Source of the DNA: Micromonospora sp. WMMD812
GTDB taxonomy: Bacteria > Actinomycetota > Actinomycetes > Mycobacteriales > Micromonosporaceae
NCBI RefSeq assembly: GCF_027497215.1
Contig: NZ_CP114904.1
Span: forward strand, 1,612,001 to 1,676,000
DNA length: 64,000 nt
Direction: 5' to 3'
Below are positions 59,122 through 64,000 of this stretch, in pieces; the stretch's first letter is position 1, and every line of letters begins with the position of its first letter. Position numbers and translations under genes: made by a program. The notes below the pieces were generated by a model that did no database searches, was not told the origin of the DNA, and was given only the letters and a program-made list of their open reading frames with translations.

Positions 59122-60473
59122 TTCGCCGCGCTGAATGCCTTGCTCGCGTCCGCCTGCGCCTGCTTCATCGCCGCGTCGGGCTTCTGCTGGCCGGAGAGCG
59201 CCCGATTCACCGCGTCCTGCCAGGCCGCCTTGATCTCGCTGCCGGCCTTAGAGCCGGGGATGGCGAAGGCATAGCCGGTAGACGCGTAGTAGTTCTCGAC
59301 GGCCTTGTGGAATCCGGTCTGGCCGGCCTTGACGTACTTGGCCTTGATCTGTTCGTCCGCTGCGGGCTTGGCCGTGAAAAGTCCGGTGAAGAGGGAGTTG
59401 TTCTTCTCTACCGTGGCCTGCCGGGCGGCGCCGGCCTTCAGCCAGGTCTCGGTGCTGGTCATGACCTTCATCCAGTTGATGGCCGCAGCCTGATTCTTGG
59501 CGCCCTTCGGCAGGCACCACGCGCTGCCGTTTTCGAAGCTGATCGGCGTGCCCTGCTTGTCGGTGAACGGGACCGACTGCAGGTCGACCTTCGGCGAGGA
59601 CTGGACCAGGACGTTGACGTACCACCCCTCCCAGGGGAACGCGCCCGCCTGGTTCTTCACGAACTGGTTGCCGGCGCCGAACAGGTCCCAGGTGTCGCGG
59701 AACGCCTTGAACTTCGACCAACCACCCTGCTCATTGATCAGGCTCAGCGCGTACGTCAGGGCCTCGATGATCTTTGGGTCGTCGAGGTTCGGCGAACCGT
59801 CGGGGTTCACCAGGTCAGCGCCGTTGGCCTTCGCCCATAGCGGCAGGAACTCGGGGAGCTTGGGGTCGAACCCGATCCGGGCGATCCCGCCGCCGCTGGC
59901 CTTGTACAGCTTGGTGGCGACGGTGTGCAGCTTGTTCCAGTCGGTGGTGCTCACGTCGGCCAGGGTGAGCCCGACCTCCTGCAGCGCCTTGCCGTTCACC
60001 AGGATGTTGCGGGTGTTGTAGAACTCAGGGACGCCGTAGATCTTGCCGTCGATCGTCACTTCCTTGATCGCGGCCTCGCGGTAGTCGCCGGTCTTGATCC
60101 CGGCTGTGGCGAGATGGTCGTCCAGCGGTTGGATGGCGCCCTGCGCCGCGTAGCTGCCGACCAGGTCGCGGTTGAGGTACACCAGCGACGGGGCGTTGCC
60201 GCTGGCGACCGCGGACAGGAACTGCTGCGGGTCGAAGTCGCCCTCGTTGATGGCGAGCTGCACGTTCGGGTACGCGCTCTTGAACGCGTCGATGCGCGCC
60301 TGCCCCACATCGTCTGGCTTGCCGAAGCCCTGGGTCGACAACGAGCCGGTGTCGCCCTTGTCGCCCTTGCCGGTGTCGTTTCCACTCCCGCTGACACCGC
60401 CGCAGGCGCTCGTCGCGCCGAGCGCGAAAGCCCCTACCGAGCCGGCCAGAAGGCCCCGCCGGGTGATCGTCAT
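59118..60473 (-). CDS. Sugar ABC transporter substrate-binding lipoprotein
   Basis: A 451-residue CUT1 binding protein. The N-terminus MTITRRGLLAGSVGAFALG has the Arg-Arg pair of a Tat-type signal and a lipobox ending at Cys24 (TSACGG), so it is a membrane-anchored exported lipoprotein. The mature part has the extracellular solute-binding family 1 pattern: YGVPEFYNTRNILVNGKAL, FPWEGWYVNVLVQ and FENGSAWCLPKGAKNQAAAINWMK. The ligand is not predictable, but the operon suggests a mannose-containing oligosaccharide. GAGGAG precedes the ATG, and a LacI-type operator lies 121 bp upstream. Confidence 0.95.
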   Translation of the reverse strand: MTITRRGLLAGSVGAFALGATSACGGVSGSGNDTGKGDKGDTGSLSTQGFGKPDDVGQARIDAFKSAYPNVQLAINEGDFDPQQFLSAVASGNAPSLVYLNRDLVGSYAAQGAIQPLDDHLATAGIKTGDYREAAIKEVTIDGKIYGVPEFYNTRNILVNGKALQEVGLTLADVSTTDWNKLHTVATKLYKASGGGIARIGFDPKLPEFLPLWAKANGADLVNPDGSPNLDDPKIIEALTYALSLINEQGGWSKFKAFRDTWDLFGAGNQFVKNQAGAFPWEGWYVNVLVQSSPKVDLQSVPFTDKQGTPISFENGSAWCLPKGAKNQAAAINWMKVMTSTETWLKAGAARQATVEKNNSLFTGLFTAKPAADEQIKAKYVKAGQTGFHKAVENYYASTGYAFAIPGSKAGSEIKAAWQDAVNRALSGQQKPDAAMKQAQADASKAFSAAK

Positions 60474-60593
60474 GCGTCACTCCTCAAAGACGGCGGATGT
60501 CCGGGACAGGCACGCGGGAACCCCGTCGTGACCTGGGCTTCAGCCGTGGCGGCCGAGCCGTGGTCACCCGGCGGCCGGGTCCGGGACATCGGA

Positions 60594-60611
60594 TGTGGCA
60601 TCGTTACCACA
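60594..60611. promoter_or_regulatory. LacI-type operator before the ABC/glycosidase operon
   Basis: TGTGGCATCGTTACCACA is an 18-bp inverted repeat (7 of 9 half-site positions match) with the central CG usual for LacI-family sites. It lies between the lacI-type gene's stop and the binding-protein start. Confidence 0.6.
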
Positions 60612-60681
60612 GTGATCTGCAACATATGGCGGTCTCGTGGGGAGTGTCAAGGGTTGGTTGCGGCAGTGTTACGTGCGCGGG

Positions 60682-61815
60682 TCAGCGCGGCGATGGTGCG
60701 GTGGTCACCGAACGGGATCCGCTGCCCGCCGGGTGGATGCGAACACTGCGTGGGGCCGCGGTCGAACCGCGGATGACAACCGACGGCTCGATGTACTGCA
60801 CCGTCGCCAGGTTGGGCGCGGATCCACCGAGGCGGTCGATGACCAATTGGGCGCAGGTGCGGCCGAGGTCGTCGGTGTGCTGGTCCACAGTGGTGATCCC
60901 GGGCGAAACCATGGACATCCACGGCACGTCGTCGAAGGCGACCAGCGACAGGTCGTCGGGCACCCGCAGGCCGCGGCCCTGCAGCGCCTGGAACGCACCC
61001 TCGGCGAGCATGTTGTTCGCGGCGAAGAGGGCAGTGACGTCGGGACGCCGGTCGAGCAGAGCGTTCACGGCGTCCCGGGCCGCATCGGGCTGGAACCTCG
61101 TCGGCACCACCAGGGTGGGATCCATCGGCAGCCGGGCGGCGCGAAGCGCGGCGCGGAAGCCGGCCAGCCGGCCTGCGCCGGTGGTCCAGTCGGTCTCGTC
61201 GATGAGCAGCGCGATGTTGGTGTGCCCGAGATCGACCAGGTGGCTGGTGATCTCCTGCGCTCCCTGGACGTTGTCGACCAGGACACCGTCGGAGGTGAGC
61301 CCGTCCACCATCCGGTCTGCCTGCACGACCGTGACACCGTCGTCCATCAACATCCGCACCGCCCGCCCGGAGACCGGTGTGACGATCGCCGCCGACACCC
61401 GTACCGCCAGGAAGGTCCGGGCGCCCTCCACCTCGGCCTCCGCCTGGCCGTCGTTGTTGACCACGATCACGTGATAGCCGGCCGCGCGAAGTTGCTCCTC
61501 GATGCCGGCGGCGAGGTTGGCGTAGAACGGGTTACGGATGTCGGAGATCAGCACCCCGACGGCCCGACTGGTGCGGTTGCGCAGGGCTCGGGCGTTGCCG
61601 TCGGGAACGTAACCGATCTGTTCGGCGGCCGCGAGCACCCGAGCGGACACCTCGGCGGCGACGTAGCCGTTGCCGCTCAGGGCCCGCGAGGCGGTGGACG
61701 GCGAGGTGCCCGCGGCCCGAGCCAGATCCTGGATGGTCGGGCGCTGGCGCTGGCGTCGACGGGGAGCGGCCTCCTGCGGAGATCCGCCGCCACCATCCTC
61801 AGGTTTGCGCGCCAT
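60682..61815 (-). CDS. LacI-family transcriptional repressor
   Basis: A 377-residue repressor. After an Arg-rich N-terminal extension (1-25) comes the LacI helix-turn-helix RPTIQDLARAAGTSPSTASR, then ALSGNGYVAAEVSARVLAAAEQIGYVPD and the minor-groove hinge NARALRNRTSRAVGVL. The periplasmic-binding-like sensor domain (about 85-350) has LISDIRNPFYANLAAGIEEQ and LFAANNMLAEGAFQAL. Its 5' end overlaps the upstream glycosidase gene by 17 bp, so the two are co-transcribed. It probably represses the downstream nine-gene operon through 60594-60611. The inducing sugar is unknown. Confidence 0.95.
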   Translation of the reverse strand: MARKPEDGGGGSPQEAAPRRRQRQRPTIQDLARAAGTSPSTASRALSGNGYVAAEVSARVLAAAEQIGYVPDGNARALRNRTSRAVGVLISDIRNPFYANLAAGIEEQLRAAGYHVIVVNNDGQAEAEVEGARTFLAVRVSAAIVTPVSGRAVRMLMDDGVTVVQADRMVDGLTSDGVLVDNVQGAQEITSHLVDLGHTNIALLIDETDWTTGAGRLAGFRAALRAARLPMDPTLVVPTRFQPDAARDAVNALLDRRPDVTALFAANNMLAEGAFQALQGRGLRVPDDLSLVAFDDVPWMSMVSPGITTVDQHTDDLGRTCAQLVIDRLGGSAPNLATVQYIEPSVVIRGSTAAPRSVRIHPAGSGSRSVTTAPSPR

Positions 61816-63619
61816 GAGACGTGATTCTATGCGGCGGGATCAGGCCATGCGTCTCGCGATAGGCCGCCCAGGCCCTCGCGATCGCCGCCCACGTCGGCGG
61901 GGTGAGCAGGTCAGGGTCCAGATCCATCCGATCCGCGTAGTACAGCGCCGGCACCCCCAACGTCGGCGCGGCGGCGGCGTACGCCACGAGATCGGCCTGG
62001 CCGGGCAGGCACCAGCCGTCGGTGTCGATCGGCAGCTCCGGGCAGGCGGCCTGCACCACCCGGGCCCGGTAGGTCATCTGCGCCACGACGGCGGACCCGG
62101 GGACGCCGGGCGGCGGTGTCCGCCCCGCCGGGTGGTCGAGATGCAGCACGTCGTTGAGCCGGATCATGTCGGTCACGTCGAGGAAGCCGGGATCTGGCGC
62201 GTGCGTGACGATCAGCGAGTCCGGCTTGATCTGTTTGGCGGTCCGGTAGGCGACCCCGAGGAGTTCGTGCAACAGATCGAAGCCCCACGACGGGCCGGCA
62301 TGGCGCAGGGCCGTACCCGACGGGGTGCGCCCGGTGAAGTCAATCTTGAGCCCGTCCGCGTTGAGGCCGTCCGGGTGGAGCATGTGCCGGACGGCGTCCT
62401 GGATGACCGATCGGCCAAGCGGGCTCTCCGGGTCGAGTGCCACCGGGACACCGTCGGGATCCCGCACGCACGCGTCGTCGGGAGCGCCCTCCGGATCCCA
62501 CGCCTTCCACCAGAGCAGCACCCGCTGCCCCTCGGCGTGCCGGGCCGCGATGAAGCCGGCCAGGTCAGGCCACTTCCGCGGGTCGGACCGGCAGGTCGCG
62601 TACTGCTCTTGCCACTTGTCGTCCACCACGATCGTGCCCGGTACGACCCCATTGCGGGCCAGCGTGTCGAGCAGGTCGTCGTACAGCGCCTGTCGGGACA
62701 GGTCGGGCGCCGACGAGTCGCCCTCGCTGGCCAGGGCGCACTGCGCGCCCCAACCGCAGAAGATCGGCTGGCGCCAGTGCTCGGCCAGCGGCCGTGGCGT
62801 CGCTGGCGCCGTGAGGCCACGCGCGTCGAGCTCCGCCCGGTACTGGCGTAGCCCCTCGTACGGATCCTCGGCGCCGAAGAGCAGCAGCACCGTCGGCGTG
62901 GTGAACGTCCCGTCCACCGTGGTGTGCCCCTGGTACTCACAGCGCAGGCTGAACCCGCCCGGGGTCGGGTCGTAGCCGAACTCCAGGAACGTGCGCCGCC
63001 GTGCCGCCAGCCCGAGCATCAGCCAGGCCCCCCTTGGCAGCTGCCGGTCGTCGTCGGCCGGCTGCCGGGACAGGCCGAAGCAGGTCGGCGCCGGCGTGAA
63101 CAGCCAACGGCCCACGCCGGGTTCTCCGCCCTCCCCGTTGGCGCTGATCACCGCCGGCTCGGCCGCCGGTCGGGCGATGCGCCACGGGTGGTCGGGGTTG
63201 GGCGAGAAGACGGTGCGGTGGGCGGCGCCGCTGGGCAGCATGCCCTGGGGCAGGCGCGCTCCACCGAGCAGCTGCACGGTGGTGATCCGACCGTGGCCGT
63301 GCACCGTCGCGGCGAAGGTGATCTGACGTGGGTGGAACTCCACGATCTGGGTGCGCCCCGACCATCGGGTGCTGGTGCAGGTGATGGTCAGTCGCACCAG
63401 GTCGTGGTGACGCTCGTGCGCGATGGCCTCGACCCGGACGGTCTCGTCCGGCCCGTCGAGGGCGTGCACCGAGGCGAGCAGGCGCAGCCGCCCCCAGGAC
63501 CCGCCGTCGGCCGCGGTGACGTCGGCCAGCAGCCGCCGACGGTCGATCCGGGCGGTGTAGTGCGGGGTACGGATCTCCAGTTGTCCGGCCGTGTCCAGCA
63601 CGGCGACTCCGGCGCTCAT
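61799..63619 (-). CDS. GH36/GH31-like TIM-barrel glycosidase
   Basis: A 606-residue clan-D-type glycosidase. A beta-sandwich N-terminal domain (1-about 270) precedes a TIM barrel. IVVDDKWQEQYATCRSDPRKWPD is the barrel start; GLKIDFTGR carries the likely nucleophile Asp427 in the KxD motif of GH31/GH36 enzymes. A later Asp in DMIRLNDVLH or DTDGWC could be the acid/base. No signal peptide, so intracellular. It starts with ATG overlapping the upstream stop (63616-63619) and its 3' end overlaps lacI by 17 bp. Alpha-galactosidase-like activity is plausible but not assured. Confidence 0.82.
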   Translation of the reverse strand: MSAGVAVLDTAGQLEIRTPHYTARIDRRRLLADVTAADGGSWGRLRLLASVHALDGPDETVRVEAIAHERHHDLVRLTITCTSTRWSGRTQIVEFHPRQITFAATVHGHGRITTVQLLGGARLPQGMLPSGAAHRTVFSPNPDHPWRIARPAAEPAVISANGEGGEPGVGRWLFTPAPTCFGLSRQPADDDRQLPRGAWLMLGLAARRRTFLEFGYDPTPGGFSLRCEYQGHTTVDGTFTTPTVLLLFGAEDPYEGLRQYRAELDARGLTAPATPRPLAEHWRQPIFCGWGAQCALASEGDSSAPDLSRQALYDDLLDTLARNGVVPGTIVVDDKWQEQYATCRSDPRKWPDLAGFIAARHAEGQRVLLWWKAWDPEGAPDDACVRDPDGVPVALDPESPLGRSVIQDAVRHMLHPDGLNADGLKIDFTGRTPSGTALRHAGPSWGFDLLHELLGVAYRTAKQIKPDSLIVTHAPDPGFLDVTDMIRLNDVLHLDHPAGRTPPPGVPGSAVVAQMTYRARVVQAACPELPIDTDGWCLPGQADLVAYAAAAPTLGVPALYYADRMDLDPDLLTPPTWAAIARAWAAYRETHGLIPPHRITSHGAQT

Positions 63620-64000
63620 CGCACGTCCACCAGCGCCTCGGCCTGCTGACCGAAGTTCCGGTCGCCGGCGGTCAGGTTCGCCGCCACCCGGGCCCTGCGC
63701 TGCGCTGTGCCGGGGGGCGGCAGGACGTCGAACCGCACGCAGGCCTCGCCCAGCGCGTCGACCTCGACCGCGCGCTGCCCGGGCGACGACTGCCAGCCGG
63801 GCGGCACGACCATGTCGACGCGCAACCCGCAGCGGCGCCGGAACGGGTTGCGGACCTCCACCTCCAGCCGCAGCGGCTCGCCGCCGGTCACCGTCGAGCG
63901 GTACGGCAGGATCCGGGCACCGAAGCCCTCCGCGCCGAAGTCGACGTCGTCGAGCGGCAGCAGCGTCCGGTGCAGCCGGGCGAGCTCCTCGCCCTTGGTG
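63616..64000 (-). CDS. C-terminal part of a larger protein, beta-sandwich end
   Basis: The frame is open to the right edge of the window, so the gene begins beyond it. The visible 127 residues read as an Ig-like beta-sandwich: LRLEVEVRNPFRRRCGLRVD, MVVPPGWQSSPGQRAVEVDA and ARVAANLTAGDRNFGQQAEA, ending VDVR. Such domains end several glycosidases and metallo-hydrolases of actinomycetes. Its stop overlaps the ATG of the GH36-like gene by 4 bp, so it belongs to the same carbohydrate operon. The catalytic part is not visible. Confidence 0.7.
   Translation of the reverse strand, partial: TKGEELARLHRTLLPLDDVDFGAEGFGARILPYRSTVTGGEPLRLEVEVRNPFRRRCGLRVDMVVPPGWQSSPGQRAVEVDALGEACVRFDVLPPPGTAQRRARVAANLTAGDRNFGQQAEALVDVR

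Noticed and set aside
1..64000. CRISPR array or cas genes
   Set aside because: No regularly spaced direct repeats and no Cas motifs were seen. The CTGACAG and GGGCTCA repeats are irregular and too short.

Overview
The window is high-GC DNA from an actinomycete. GTG starts, very high third-position GC, GTGA/ATGA gene overlaps and an actinobacterial VirB4/T4CP/replication-relaxation gene set all point that way. A Micromonosporaceae-like host is my best inference, but no 16S, tRNA or housekeeping gene is present to prove it.

Region 1 (1-38.3 kb) looks like part of an integrative conjugative element or large conjugative plasmid. Transfer and maintenance genes are on the + strand: a PrgI-like fragment, a VirB4 ATPase, a TraD/VirD4-type coupling protein, a replication-relaxation protein, two conserved element proteins, a multi-winged-helix DNA-binding protein, a DUF932 protein, a membrane-anchored NlpC/P60 hydrolase, a helix-turn-helix protein and an Hsp70-like membrane protein. 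A divergent LysM-BTAD membrane regulator lies beside the Hsp70 gene. Two cargo blocks interrupt this backbone. The first (2.2-10.8 kb) holds a MerR regulator, a histidine kinase/response regulator pair, HK and MMPL relics, a repeat-like protein and an ECF42 sigma/YCII/VOC operon. The second (20.6-31.5 kb) holds a membrane protein, an amidase flanked by 76-bp direct repeats, an SDR/TetR pair with three operators, a histidine phosphatase, a PadR/membrane protein pair, an alpha/beta hydrolase, a broken GNAT gene and an MFS exporter. No integrase, relaxase or att site was recognised.

Region 2 (38.3-41.0 kb) is a scar: a degenerate toxin-antitoxin pair, an orphan 424-residue protein and a decayed relic.

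Region 3 (41.0-64.0 kb) is carbohydrate catabolism in two opposed operons that share a strong hairpin terminator at 47.17-47.20 kb. The + strand operon, divergent from a DeoR repressor, encodes an OtnK/DUF1537 kinase, an FGGY kinase, a YihT/LacD-type class I aldolase, a hydroxypyruvate-isomerase-like TIM barrel and an Asp/Glu-racemase-superfamily protein. These look like the steps that break a sugar or sugar acid into C3 units, but the combination matches no pathway I can name. The minus strand operon of nine tightly packed genes encodes a sugar ABC importer, a ROK kinase, a GmhA-like SIS isomerase, a GH38 alpha-mannosidase, a GH2 beta-mannosidase, an unassigned glycosidase-like protein and a GH1 beta-glucosidase. 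A LacI repressor and a GH36/31-like enzyme lie upstream, and a LacI-type operator sits before the binding-protein gene. The most plausible reading is uptake and intracellular trimming of a mannose-containing oligosaccharide, with the monosaccharide feeding central metabolism and possibly the opposite operon.
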